DNA of 64,000 bases, taken from Burkholderia lata. GTDB lineage: Bacteria; Pseudomonadota; Gammaproteobacteria; Burkholderiales; Burkholderiaceae. The notes under the pieces were generated by a model. The model saw nothing but the letters and a program-made list of their open reading frames with translations, was not told where the DNA came from and did no database searches. Shown one piece after another: positions 27,435 through 35,840 of this stretch. Position 1 is the stretch's first letter. Every line of letters begins with the position of its first letter. The DNA is taken from contig NC_007510.1 in the NCBI RefSeq assembly GCF_000012945.1, forward strand, positions 1,116,001 through 1,180,000, in the 5' to 3' direction. Position numbers and translations under genes: made by a program.

Positions 27435-27595
27435 GAATCGTCTCGATGGCGGCCCGCGCAAGCCGATGGCCGGCACGGCGCACCGGGACGGGCGCAGCGT
27501 CGACTGACCGGTGCGCGCCGAGGCCGGTGGCGGGTCTTCATTCCCTATATCGGCGTACCGGGCGGAAACTTGAGCGCGCGCAACCGAGCGTGTAC

Positions 27596-27934
27596 TCAGG
27601 CGGGCAGCCAGTGGGGCAGCACGACCCCTTGCCAGAAAAAGAACACCGCGAGCCCCGCCGCGATCGTCACGAGCGGGCGGCGGGTGGCGGCCGACACGAG
27701 CACGGCAGCGAGCGCGCCGACGAGCTGCGGATTGCGCCAGGTCAGCTCGGCCGTGCCGCCGTGCGGCGAGACGGCCATCGGCACGATGATCGCGGTCAGC
27801 ACGGTGACGGGCACGAAGCCGAGCGCGGTCCGCACGAGGGGCGGGAAGGTCAGCCGTTCGCCGAACAGGAACAGCGTCGAGCGGATCGCGTAGGTGATGA
27901 CGGCCATCCCGAGAATCAGCAGCGCGTAGCTCAC
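27596..27934 (-). CDS. azlD: Branched-chain amino-acid export subunit AzlD
   Basis: The protein has 112 residues and four hydrophobic segments. It belongs to the AzlD family (ILGMAVITYAIRSTLFLFGERL, then RTALGFVPVTVLTAIIVP), the small partner of AzlC in LIV-E type exporters. The start is a GTG at 27934 that overlaps the azlC stop by four bases (GTGA), so synthesis should be coupled one to one with AzlC. No regulator or transporter for branched-chain amino acids follows it. Confidence 0.9.
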   Translation of the reverse strand: MSYALLILGMAVITYAIRSTLFLFGERLTFPPLVRTALGFVPVTVLTAIIVPMAVSPHGGTAELTWRNPQLVGALAAVLVSAATRRPLVTIAAGLAVFFFWQGVVLPHWLPA

Positions 27935-28698
27935 GATGCAGCCTCCGTGCGTGAGCCGGCGCGCGTGCGTTCGTGCAGCAGCGTGAGCGCGACGCCGATC
28001 GCGACGCCGGCGGCGACTGCGCCGAGCAGCCCGAGCTTGTACGGCCAGCCCTGCCAGAAGTACGCGAGCGTGCCGGCCGTCACGGCCGCCGCGAAATAGC
28101 GCAGCGTGCCGAGTTGCGGGACGACGATCGCAATGAAGGTCGCCGCCATCGCGAAATCGAGACCGAGCGACTGCAGGCCCGGGAAGGCCGCGCCGAAGCC
28201 GATCCCCGCGAGCGTCCAGACCTGCCAGTTCAGGTACATCGCGAGCCCCGAGCCGAAGAAGTAGTGGGGGCCGATCGCGCCCGGCGGGAAATGCCGGTAG
28301 TGCGCATAGGCGACCGCGAACACCTCGTCGGTCATCAGTGCGCCGAGCGTCGCACGCCAGCGCAGCGGCAGGTGGGCGACATAGGGTGCGAGCGTTGCGC
28401 TGTACAGCAGGTGACGCAGGTTCACGATCAGCGTGGTCGCGAGCACGACGACGAAGCTCGCACTGCCCGCGATCAGGCCGAGCGCGATGAACTGCGCGGA
28501 GCCCGCGAACACGGCGAGCGACATCAGCGCACCATGCCACGCGGCGAGCGGGCCGCCGCCAACGAGCGTGCCGAAAATCACGCCGAACGGGGCGGCGCCG
28601 ATCATCATCGGGATCGTGTCGCGTGCGCCGTCGAGCCATTCGTTCAATGGGCGGCGGGCAGGCGATGCGGGTGTCGGGTTCAAAGGGTGCTCCTCCAT
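27931..28698 (-). CDS. azlC: Branched-chain amino-acid exporter AzlC
   Basis: The protein has 255 residues with about seven or eight membrane spans. Its AzlC signature region is ARDTIPMMIGAAPFGVIFGTLVGG near residue 30, followed by FAGSAQFIALGLIAGSAS and NLRHLLYSATLAP. With AzlD it exports branched-chain amino acids or analogues (AzlCD gives 4-azaleucine resistance in Bacillus). The start ATG at 28698 has GGAGGA just upstream. It lies about 100 bp downstream of an AraC-type regulator on the same strand, which may control it. Confidence 0.92.
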   Translation of the reverse strand: MEEHPLNPTPASPARRPLNEWLDGARDTIPMMIGAAPFGVIFGTLVGGGPLAAWHGALMSLAVFAGSAQFIALGLIAGSASFVVVLATTLIVNLRHLLYSATLAPYVAHLPLRWRATLGALMTDEVFAVAYAHYRHFPPGAIGPHYFFGSGLAMYLNWQVWTLAGIGFGAAFPGLQSLGLDFAMAATFIAIVVPQLGTLRYFAAAVTAGTLAYFWQGWPYKLGLLGAVAAGVAIGVALTLLHERTRAGSRTEAAS

Positions 28699-28802
28699 GA
28701 ACTGGAGGATAGCGGGCAGGGGGTGTGCCGGCTTGTATGTTCTTGCGCTTGCGGGAGGCAGCGGTGCCGGCGGTATCGCGGCGATGGGCCGGACGCTGCG
28801 CG

Positions 28803-29702
28803 TCAGCTCGCCTGCCAGCGCCCGGGCGGCACGCCGAACATGCGTTTGAAATGCCGGGTGAAGTGGCTTTGGTCGACGAAACCGCTGGCCGCCGCGACGT
28901 CGGCGACGGGCACGCCCGCGCGCAGCGGCGCCAGCGCACGCTGCAAGCGCAACTGGTTGCGCCACGCGTGCGGCGGCATGCCGGTCGTGCGGGTGAACAG
29001 GCGCGCTGCATGGAACGGCGACAGGCCGGCCGCCTGTGCGACTTCGTCCAGCGTGACCGTGCACATGAGATCGGCGGCGAGGCACTCGCGCATCGCGTCG
29101 ACGCGCGGTTCGTCCGCTGCGAGCGGCGCGGGTCGCGGCAGTGCGTCGGCATGGCGCACGATCAGCGTCGACAACGCATCCAGCATCGCCGTTTCGGCGG
29201 CGAGCGGATCGTAGATGCGCGGTACGCCCGTCATCGGATAGTCAGCCGGCTGCCCGTGCGGCTGCGACGGCAGGGAGTGCTCGCTGCCGGCCTCCATCAT
29301 CCGGTGCGCCAGCGCGAGCCTGGCTGCGAGATCGGCATCGCGAATCACGTCGGGCGCAAACCACGGCGCGTCCTGCGGGCGGCCGGCGATCGCGCTGGTG
29401 AGTTCGCGGATGAATTCGACCGGCATGTAGCTGACGCGATAGCACCAGCCCTCGTCGGCCGCGCGCGAACCCGTATGCACCTCACCGGGATTGATGACGG
29501 GCACGGAGCCGGTTTCGGCGACATAGCCGCTGCCGCGATAGGTGAAGCGTTCCGCGCCTTCGAGAATCACGGGGATCGTGTACGCATCGTGCCAGTGGGG
29601 CGCGAACGTGTGGTCGCGATAGGTGGCCGTGACGAGATCCGCATCCGGCAGCAGCGGCGTGCGCCAGTAGCGTGCGGAGTCTGGAAGGCGGGTGGCGGAC
29701 AT
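28803..29702 (-). CDS. AraC-family transcriptional regulator
   Basis: The protein has 299 residues. The N-terminal half is a cupin-like effector domain (FAPHWHDAYTIPVILEGAERF, then VINPGEVHTGSRAADEG). The C-terminal HTH_18 domain has both helix-turn-helix units, TVTLDEVAQAAGLSPFHAARLFTRTTG and PVADVAAASGFVDQSHFTRHFKRMFG. The cupin type resembles regulators found next to AzlC/LysE-type exporters, and here azlC-azlD follow directly, so control of amino-acid export is the simplest guess. The effector is unknown. Confidence 0.9.
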   Translation of the reverse strand: MSATRLPDSARYWRTPLLPDADLVTATYRDHTFAPHWHDAYTIPVILEGAERFTYRGSGYVAETGSVPVINPGEVHTGSRAADEGWCYRVSYMPVEFIRELTSAIAGRPQDAPWFAPDVIRDADLAARLALAHRMMEAGSEHSLPSQPHGQPADYPMTGVPRIYDPLAAETAMLDALSTLIVRHADALPRPAPLAADEPRVDAMRECLAADLMCTVTLDEVAQAAGLSPFHAARLFTRTTGMPPHAWRNQLRLQRALAPLRAGVPVADVAAASGFVDQSHFTRHFKRMFGVPPGRWQAS

Positions 29703-29764
29703 GATCGGGCGCGGAAGCGGTCGAACCGACAGTGTATCGCTCGCGCGCCCGGCAGGCGCAGGCT

Positions 29765-30250
29765 TTACTTGACCGGAATCGTCGTGCCAGCCGGCATCGG
29801 TACGGCGGTGACGGCGTTCTTCGGGCTGCCGCTGACGATGCGGTCGCTGTAGGTCAGGTAGACGATCGTGTTGCGCTTCGCGTCGACCACGCGCACGACG
29901 TGCAGGGTCTTGAAGATGAACGACATGCGCTCGCTGAACACGTCGGTCTGCTGCTTGAGCGGCTCCTTGAAGCTGATCGGGCCGACCTGCCGGCATGCGA
30001 TCGACGCTTCGCTCGGATCCTCGGCGACGCCGAGCGTGCCCTTGATCCCGCCGGTGCGGGCGCGCGACACGTAGCAGGTCACGCCGTTCACGACCGGATC
30101 GTCATACGCCTCGACGACCACGCGATCGGAGCCGGTGACGCGGAAATGGGTGTTGACGCTGCCGACTTCCTCCGCGTGCGCGAGCGGTGCCGCGGCGAAT
30201 GCGGAAAGCAGGAGGGCGAAGGGGGCTGAGCGGAGGAGACGGTGCTTCAT
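29765..30250 (-). CDS. creA: CreA-family periplasmic protein
   Basis: The protein has 161 residues. A signal peptide ([16 protein letters not shown]) is followed by the CreA domain: [28 protein letters not shown] and [32 protein letters not shown], with two cysteines that may form a disulfide. CreA is widespread in proteobacteria, but its function is unknown and the name comes only from its place next to creB in E. coli. Here it lies alone, next to the tRNA-Asn terminator. Confidence 0.9.
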   Translation of the reverse strand: MKHRLLRSAPFALLLSAFAAAPLAHAEEVGSVNTHFRVTGSDRVVVEAYDDPVVNGVTCYVSRARTGGIKGTLGVAEDPSEASIACRQVGPISFKEPLKQQTDVFSERMSFIFKTLHVVRVVDAKRNTIVYLTYSDRIVSGSPKNAVTAVPMPAGTTIPVK

Positions 30251-30333
30251 CGACGGAACCGGATGCGAATGCGGGACAGAGACTCTAGCATGCGCGCGAC
30301 CGGACGATGAAAGCGTCAAGGCGGGCCGGAAAA

Positions 30334-30364
30334 ACAAAAGGCCCGTCGATTGACGGGCCTTTCG
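30334..30364 (-). terminator. Terminator after the second tRNA-Asn gene
   Basis: On the minus strand the stem AAGGCCCGTC / GACGGGCCTT encloses a 4-nt loop and is followed by TTGTTTTT. Confidence 0.85.
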
Positions 30365-30369
30365 CTATT

Positions 30370-30445
30370 TGGCTCCCCGACCTGGGCTCGAACCAGGGAC
30401 CTACGGATTAACAGTCCGGCGCTCTACCGACTGAGCTATCGGGGA
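30370..30445 (-). tRNA. tRNA-Asn (anticodon GTT), second copy
   Basis: The 76-nt cloverleaf includes an encoded CCA end. The acceptor stem TCCCCGA pairs with TCGGGGA, the anticodon loop is CTGTTAA (anticodon GTT) and the T-loop is TTCGAGC. It is identical to the copy upstream at 30521-30596 and probably cotranscribed with it. Confidence 0.97.
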
Positions 30446-30482
30446 ATAAATCGGTACATCTGCATGCTTGTTTGTCTACCAG

Positions 30483-30515
30483 CAAAAAGCCCGTCCACTT
30501 TCAACGGGCCTTTGC
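30483..30515 (-). terminator. Terminator-like hairpin between the two tRNA-Asn genes
   Basis: On the minus strand GCCCGT and ACGGGC pair around a 9-nt loop, followed by TTTTTGCT. It resembles the terminator after the second copy, so it is probably part of the duplicated unit; the downstream tRNA then depends on read-through or an unseen promoter. Confidence 0.65.
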
Positions 30516-30520
30516 GTTTT

Positions 30521-30596
30521 TGGCTCCCCGACCTGGGCTCGAACCAGGGACCTACGGATTAACAGTCCGGCGCTCTACCGACTGAGCTATCGGGGA
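30521..30596 (-). tRNA. tRNA-Asn (anticodon GTT), first copy
   Basis: The 76-nt tRNA with encoded CCA is identical over its full length to the copy at 30370-30445, giving a tandem repeat period of 151 bp. It starts about 20 nt downstream of a strong promoter at 30623-30651. Confidence 0.97.
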
Positions 30597-30622
30597 ACAA
30601 ACAACAACAGCAGAGAAACGAG

Positions 30623-30651
30623 ATTATATGGGGCGTTGATCAGGTCGTCAA
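30623..30651 (-). promoter_or_regulatory. Sigma-70 promoter of the tRNA-Asn genes
   Basis: On the minus strand TTGACG (30651-30646), a 17-bp spacer and a perfect TATAAT (30628-30623) form a near-consensus promoter, and transcription should start near 30616. Confidence 0.85.
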
Positions 30652-30698
30652 CACTTTTGAGCCGCGGCGCACAAAAAATTTCTGCGGCCGCCGCGCGA

Positions 30699-31022
30699 TC
30701 AGCGCTCGAGCAGGTGCAGCTTGTCCTGCACGTCCTTCCACTCGTCCGCGTCGGCCGGTGCCGGCTTGGTCTTCGTGATCGACGGCCAGTCCTTCGCCAG
30801 CTCGGCGTTCAGCGCGGTGAACTGCTGCTGGTCGCCCGGAACGTCTTCTTCGGCATAGATCGCATTGGTCGGGCACTCGGCGACGCACACGGCGCAGTCG
30901 ATGCACTCGTCCGGATCGATGGCGAGAAAGTTGGGACCTTCACGGAAGCAATCCACCGGGCACACATCCACGCAGTCCGTGTATTTGCACTTGATGCAGC
31001 CTTCGGTCACAACGTGAGTCAT
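30699..31022 (-). CDS. fdxA: FdxA-type seven-iron ferredoxin
   Basis: The protein has 107 residues. The N-terminal half carries the cluster ligands for a 3Fe-4S and a 4Fe-4S centre: Cys9, Cys17, Cys21 with Cys50, and Cys40, Cys43, Cys46 with Cys25. The sequence [18 protein letters not shown] is diagnostic for the Azotobacter FdI type. It transfers electrons at low potential, with possible roles in oxidative-stress or anabolic reductions. About 45 C-terminal residues form a charged helical tail common in this family. A weak promoter (TTGGCG, 16 bp, TATACC at 31069-31042) lies upstream. Confidence 0.96.
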   Translation of the reverse strand: MTHVVTEGCIKCKYTDCVDVCPVDCFREGPNFLAIDPDECIDCAVCVAECPTNAIYAEEDVPGDQQQFTALNAELAKDWPSITKTKPAPADADEWKDVQDKLHLLER

Positions 31023-31345
31023 TAAAACGCTCCTGCTTGGCGGTATATATGGGGTGGCGTTTGCGCCAAAACCGGCATTGTAACTGAAGCGCAAAACCCG
31101 CATGGCGTGGTCGGCTATCCGGCTTATATCGTTTCGTGATTAGTTTATGGGGCCCGCGCAGGGGGCCGCCGAGGGGATGCACCAACGGGCGCGCGTACCG
31201 AACGCCGGCAGGGCGGCGGGGCGGCCGGCGCCGGGCGGCCGGCGGTTTCACGATGGTCGGGCCCGCATTCGGGTAACATGGCCGACAGACCGGGCGGCGC
31301 GCGGTGCGCCGGGGCCCTGTCACGATATTGGCGGTGCCGTAAATC
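31023..31345. other. 323-bp divergent intergenic region between fdxA and pncB
   Basis: It contains a possible minus-strand promoter for fdxA (TTGGCG at 31069-31064, spacer 16, TATACC at 31047-31042). A GC-rich stretch at 31150-31330 has no ORF with homology and no clear promoter for pncB. No RNA gene or regulator site was recognised. Confidence 0.4.
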
Positions 31346-32545
31346 ATGATCATCACTTCGCTGCTCGACACGGATCTCTACAAGTTCACGATGATGCAGG
31401 TCGTCCTGCATCACTTCCCCGCTGCAAGCGTCGAATACCGTTTCCGCTGCCGCACGCCCGGCGTCGATCTCGTGCCGTACATCGACGAGATCCGCGACGA
31501 GGTGCGCGGCCTGTGCGCGCTGCGTTTTTCCGACGTCGAACTCGACTACCTGCGGCGGATGCGCTTCATCAAAAGCGATTTCGTCGATTTCCTCGCGCTG
31601 TTCCACCTGAACGAGAAGTACATCTCGATCACGCCGTCGCCGAAGGGCAACGGCGAAATCGACATCGAGATCATCGGGCCGTGGCTGCACACGATCCTGT
31701 TCGAGATCCCGGTGCTCGCGATCGTCAACGAAGTGTATTTCCGCAACACGCAGCGCGAGCCCGACTATCGCGAAGGCCGCGAACGGCTGTGCGAGAAAAT
31801 CAAGCTGCTCGGTGCGAAGCCCGAGTTCGCCGACTGCAAGATCGCCGACTACGGCACGCGCCGGCGCTTCTCGAAGGTCTGGCACGAGGAAGTCGCGCTC
31901 ACCCTGCGCGACGGCCTCGGCCCGCAGTTCGCGGGCACGAGCAACGTGCTTTATGCGATGAAGCACGGCATCACGCCGCTCGGCACGATGGCGCACGAGT
32001 ACCTGCAGGCGTGCCAGGCGCTCGGCCCGCGGCTGCGCGATTCGCAGATCTACGGCTTCGAGATGTGGGCGAAGGAATACCGCGGCGACCTCGGGATCGC
32101 GCTATCGGACGTCTACGGGATGGATGCATTCCTGAACGACTTCGACATGTACTTCTGCAAGCTGTTCGACGGCGCGCGCCACGATTCGGGCGATCCGTTC
32201 GAATGGGGCGAGCGGATGCTGCGCCATTACGAGTCGAACCGTTGCGACCCGCGGACCAAGGTGCTCGTGTTCTCGGACGCGCTCGACATCCCGAAGGTCA
32301 TGCAGTTGTACGAACGGTTCCGCGGCCGCTGCAAGCTCGCGTTCGGTGTCGGCACGAACCTCACCAACGATCTCGGCTACGTGCCGCTGCAGATCGTGAT
32401 CAAGATGGTCCGCTGCAACGGCCAGCCGGTCGCGAAACTGTCGGATTCGCCGGGCAAGAGCATGTGCGACGACAAGGCGTATCTCGCATACCTGCGCCAG
32501 GTGTTCGGCATCGCGCAGCCGGTCGAGGAAGACGCGTCGAAGTAA
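31346..32545 (+). CDS. pncB: Nicotinate phosphoribosyltransferase
   Basis: The protein has 399 residues. It joins nicotinate and PRPP (with ATP hydrolysis) to form nicotinate mononucleotide in NAD salvage. The N-terminal [23 protein letters not shown] and the catalytic/phosphate-binding segments [14 protein letters not shown] and [19 protein letters not shown] are conserved, and the length matches E. coli PncB (400). The phosphorylated histidine is probably in the [17 protein letters not shown] region. It is monocistronic; the LUD-domain gene follows after 87 bp with its own possible -10 TATAAT (32591-32596). Confidence 0.96.
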   Translation: MIITSLLDTDLYKFTMMQVVLHHFPAASVEYRFRCRTPGVDLVPYIDEIRDEVRGLCALRFSDVELDYLRRMRFIKSDFVDFLALFHLNEKYISITPSPKGNGEIDIEIIGPWLHTILFEIPVLAIVNEVYFRNTQREPDYREGRERLCEKIKLLGAKPEFADCKIADYGTRRRFSKVWHEEVALTLRDGLGPQFAGTSNVLYAMKHGITPLGTMAHEYLQACQALGPRLRDSQIYGFEMWAKEYRGDLGIALSDVYGMDAFLNDFDMYFCKLFDGARHDSGDPFEWGERMLRHYESNRCDPRTKVLVFSDALDIPKVMQLYERFRGRCKLAFGVGTNLTNDLGYVPLQIVIKMVRCNGQPVAKLSDSPGKSMCDDKAYLAYLRQVFGIAQPVEEDASK

Positions 32546-32632
32546 GCGTCGGCCGAACGGCCAAAACTGCGTGGCGGCGAGGTCGGCCGGTATAATCCGA
32601 CGTATCGCCCGCCAACGTCACGAGGACCGTTC

Positions 32633-33295
32633 ATGGACACTTCCGCTGCCCGTCGCCAGATCCTCGCGCGCATCCGCGCGGCGCAGGGGCGTGCGGCCGA
32701 ACCCGATGCGGCTGAGCGCGAAGGCGTTGCCGACTATCTTGCCCGTCATCCGGAAGGCCCGCGCCCGCCGGCGCCGGCCGATCTCGTCGCGGCATTCGTC
32801 GACGAAGCGGCGCGCCTGTCGACAACCGTCGACGAAGTCGCGACACTTGCCGAGGTACCGGCCGCCGCGGCGCGCTACCTTTCCGCTCAGGGCCTGCCGA
32901 CGCAGGCCGTTGCGTGGCGCACGCTCGCCGATTTCGACTGGGCGGGCGCAGGCCTGTCGGTCGAATGCCGCAAGCCGCGCGACGGCGATCTGGTCGGCCT
33001 CACCGGCTGTTTTTGCGCGACCGCCGAAACGGGCTCGCTGGTGCTGCTGTCCGGCCCCGACACCTATGCATCGGCCGGCCTGCTGCCGGAAACCCACATC
33101 GCAATCGTTCCCGCGTCGCGGATCGTCGCCGGTCATGAAGACGCATTTGCGCTGATCCGCTCGGAGCGCGGCGAATTGCCGCGCGCGGTCAATTTCGTGT
33201 CGGGCCCGTCGCGCACGGGCGATATCGAGCAGACCATCGTACTGGGCGCGCACGGCCCGTACCGCGTACACGTGATCGTCGTACGGGGCGCATGA
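32633..33295 (+). CDS. LutC/YkgG-family LUD-domain protein
   Basis: The protein has 220 residues. It has the LUD domain fold of LutC, ending in the diagnostic SGPSRTGDIEQTIVLGAHGP segment. LutC works with LutA and LutB in L-lactate oxidation, but neither is nearby, so its role here is unclear and the symbol lutC is not assigned. The N terminus (SAARRQILARIRAAQGR) is typical. A TATAAT at 32591-32596 may be the -10 element. It is followed 43 bp later by the antiporter on the same strand. Confidence 0.88.
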   Translation: MDTSAARRQILARIRAAQGRAAEPDAAEREGVADYLARHPEGPRPPAPADLVAAFVDEAARLSTTVDEVATLAEVPAAAARYLSAQGLPTQAVAWRTLADFDWAGAGLSVECRKPRDGDLVGLTGCFCATAETGSLVLLSGPDTYASAGLLPETHIAIVPASRIVAGHEDAFALIRSERGELPRAVNFVSGPSRTGDIEQTIVLGAHGPYRVHVIVVRGA

Positions 33296-33338
33296 CGCGC
33301 CCGCTGCATCCACTACCACTCGAACAAGGAAGTTCTGC

Positions 33339-34769
33339 ATGAAACGACATGCCGCCTGGGCGGGCATGGCGTCGGGGATCGCGCTTGGCGCCGTTCCCGC
33401 GCTTGCATCGGCCGCAACGCTCGACGGTGCCACGCTGTCTGCACTCTGGGGTATCCCGTTCGCCGGGATCCTGCTGTCCATCGCACTGTTCCCGCTCGTC
33501 GCCCCCGTGTTCTGGCATCACCACTTCGGCAAGATTGCGGCCGGGTGGGCGGCCCTGTTCCTGATCCCGTTCGCGTTCGCGTTCGGCGCGGGCACCGCGT
33601 TCGGCACGCTCGTGCATGCACTGCTCGAGGAATACATCCCCTTCATCGTGCTGCTCACCGCGCTCTATACGGTCGCGGGCGGCATCTGCGTGAACGGCAA
33701 CCTGCACGGCACGCCGAAGCTGAACACCGCGATCCTCGCGCTCGGCACGCTGCTCGCGAGCGTGATGGGCACGACGGGCGCTGCGATGCTGCTGATCCGG
33801 CCGCTGCTGCGCGCCAACGACAACCGCAAGCATGTCGTGCACGTCGTGATCTTCTTCATCTTCCTCGTCGCGAACGCGGGCGGCTCGCTGTCGCCGCTCG
33901 GCGATCCGCCGCTGTTCCTCGGTTTCCTGAATGGCGTGAGCTTCTTCTGGACGACCACGCATCTTGCACTGCCGATGCTGTTCATCTGCGTCGTGCTGCT
34001 GACGCTGTTCTTCATGCTCGATACGTACTTCTACCGGAAGGGCGGCGAGGAGCGGCCGGCCGTGCTCGACCCGACGCCCGACAACGACAGGCTGTCGATC
34101 GACGGCAAGATCAATTTCGTGCTGCTCGTAGCCGTGATCGGCCTGGTGCTGATGAGCGGCGTATGGAAGCCGGGCATCACGTTCGACGTGTGGGGCACGC
34201 ACGTCGCGCTGCAGAACCTCGTACGCGACGTCGCGCTCGTGGGCGTCACGCTCGCGTCGCTCGCGCTGACGCCGCGCTCCGCGCGCGAGGGCAACGCGTT
34301 CAACTGGGCGCCGATCGAGGAAGTCGCGAAGCTGTTCGCGGGGATCTTCGTGACGATCGCACCGGTGATCGTGATCCTGCGCGCCGGTGCCGACGGCGCA
34401 TTCGCGCAGATCGTCCATCTCGTCACGGGGCCGGACGGCAAGCCGATCGACGCGATGTACTTCTGGGCGACGGGCATCCTGTCGTCGTTCCTCGACAACG
34501 CGCCGACCTATCTCGTGTTCTTCAACCTCGCGGGTGGCGATGCGCAGTCGCTGATGACGACCGGCGCGTCGACGCTCGCCGCGATTTCCGCGGGCGCGGT
34601 GTTCATGGGCGCGAACAGCTATATCGGCAACGCGCCGAACTTCATGGTGAAGGCGATCGCCGAATCGCGCGGCGTGAAGATGCCGAGCTTCTTCGCGTAT
34701 CTCGGCTGGGCGCTGGTCGTGCTGATACCGGTATTCCTGCTGACGTCGTGGATCTTCTTCACGGCGTAA
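33339..34769 (+). CDS. Sodium:proton antiporter, NhaD/citrate-transporter-like
   Basis: The protein has 476 residues and about 12 membrane spans. The start includes a signal-like first helix (ASGIALGAVPALASAATLDG). Features of the ion-transporter superfamily include the mid-chain GTTGAAMLLIRPLLRAND and NAGGSLSPLGDPPLFLGF, and the second repeat with LSSFLDNAPTYLVFFNLAGG and FMGANSYIGNAPNFMVKA. This pattern matches proteobacterial NhaD-type antiporters that some annotations call citrate transporter; the actual ion and direction are not shown by sequence alone. It is not obviously in an operon with the LUD gene beyond close spacing. Confidence 0.85.
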   Translation: MKRHAAWAGMASGIALGAVPALASAATLDGATLSALWGIPFAGILLSIALFPLVAPVFWHHHFGKIAAGWAALFLIPFAFAFGAGTAFGTLVHALLEEYIPFIVLLTALYTVAGGICVNGNLHGTPKLNTAILALGTLLASVMGTTGAAMLLIRPLLRANDNRKHVVHVVIFFIFLVANAGGSLSPLGDPPLFLGFLNGVSFFWTTTHLALPMLFICVVLLTLFFMLDTYFYRKGGEERPAVLDPTPDNDRLSIDGKINFVLLVAVIGLVLMSGVWKPGITFDVWGTHVALQNLVRDVALVGVTLASLALTPRSAREGNAFNWAPIEEVAKLFAGIFVTIAPVIVILRAGADGAFAQIVHLVTGPDGKPIDAMYFWATGILSSFLDNAPTYLVFFNLAGGDAQSLMTTGASTLAAISAGAVFMGANSYIGNAPNFMVKAIAESRGVKMPSFFAYLGWALVVLIPVFLLTSWIFFTA

Positions 34770-34850
34770 GCTGACGATTTTCAACCTAGAGCGGGCGGTC
34801 CCGGCGGCGCATGGCGTGCTGCGATCCGTCCGCGGCATGCGGAGATGGCG

Positions 34851-35840
34851 ATGCAGAAGATCCTGGTCGCGCGTCCGATCTTTCCGGACGTGATCGAGCG
34901 GCTCAAGCAGTATTTCGATGTCGACTGGCACAACGGCGACGCACTCGCTCCCGACGCGCTCGCCGCGCGTCTGGCCGACAAGGACGGCGCGCTGACGGCA
35001 GGGGACCTGGTCGGCGCGGCCGAGCTCGCGGCGGCGCCGCGCCTGCGCGTCGTGGCGAACATGGCGGTCGGCTACAACAATTTCGACATGGCCGCGTTCA
35101 ACGCGGCGAACGTGCTCGGCACCAACACGCCCGACGTACTGAACGAGTCGACTGCCGATTTCGGCTGGGCGCTGATGATGGCCGCAGCACGCCGGATCGC
35201 CGAATCCGAGCACTGGCTGCGGGCCGGCCACTGGCAAAAGTGGGCGTACGACGGTTTCCTCGGCAGCGACATTTACGGCTCGACGCTCGGCGTCATCGGG
35301 ATGGGGCGCATCGGCCAGGCGCTCGCGCGTCGCGCGCGCGGCTTCGGGATGCAGGTGATCTATCACAACCGGTCGCGCGTCGCGCCCGAGATCGAGGCCG
35401 AGCTGAATGCCGAATACGTGTCGAAGGATGCGCTGCTTGCGCGTGCCGATCACGTCGTGCTCGTGCTGCCGTACACGAAGGAGAACCATCACACGATCGG
35501 CGCGGCCGAGCTCGCGAAGATGAAGCCCACCGCGACGCTCACCAACATCGCACGTGGCGGGATCGTCGACGACGCGGCGCTGGCCGTCGCGCTGCGCGAC
35601 GGGACGATCGCCGCGGCCGGCCTCGACGTGTACGAAGGCGAGCCGACCGTCCATCCGGCGCTGCTCGAAGTGCCGAACGTCGTGCTGACGCCGCATATCG
35701 CGAGCGCGACCGAGAAAACGCGCCGCGCGATGGCGAACCTCGCCGCCGACAATCTGATTGCCGCGCTGGGCGAAGGGCCGCGCGCCGGGCAGCCGCCGAA
35801 TCCGATCAACCCTGACGTGATCGGGAAGCCGCGCGCATGA
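34851..35840 (+). CDS. D-2-hydroxyacid dehydrogenase (GhrB-like)
   Basis: The protein has 329 residues. The Rossmann fold is marked by GVIGMGRIGQALARRARGFG, the substrate arginine by NIARGGIVDDAAL and the catalytic His by LTPHIASATEKT. It probably reduces glyoxylate, hydroxypyruvate or 2-ketogluconate. GGAG at 34841-34844 is well spaced for the ATG at 34851, so that start is preferred over the ATG two codons upstream. Its stop overlaps the rmuC start (ATGA). Confidence 0.93.
   Translation: MQKILVARPIFPDVIERLKQYFDVDWHNGDALAPDALAARLADKDGALTAGDLVGAAELAAAPRLRVVANMAVGYNNFDMAAFNAANVLGTNTPDVLNESTADFGWALMMAAARRIAESEHWLRAGHWQKWAYDGFLGSDIYGSTLGVIGMGRIGQALARRARGFGMQVIYHNRSRVAPEIEAELNAEYVSKDALLARADHVVLVLPYTKENHHTIGAAELAKMKPTATLTNIARGGIVDDAALAVALRDGTIAAAGLDVYEGEPTVHPALLEVPNVVLTPHIASATEKTRRAMANLAADNLIAALGEGPRAGQPPNPINPDVIGKPRA

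Noticed and set aside
30370..30596. tRNA-Asn locus as occupied integration site
   Set aside because: No integrase, phage gene or partial tRNA repeat occurs within reach; the neighbours are core genes.
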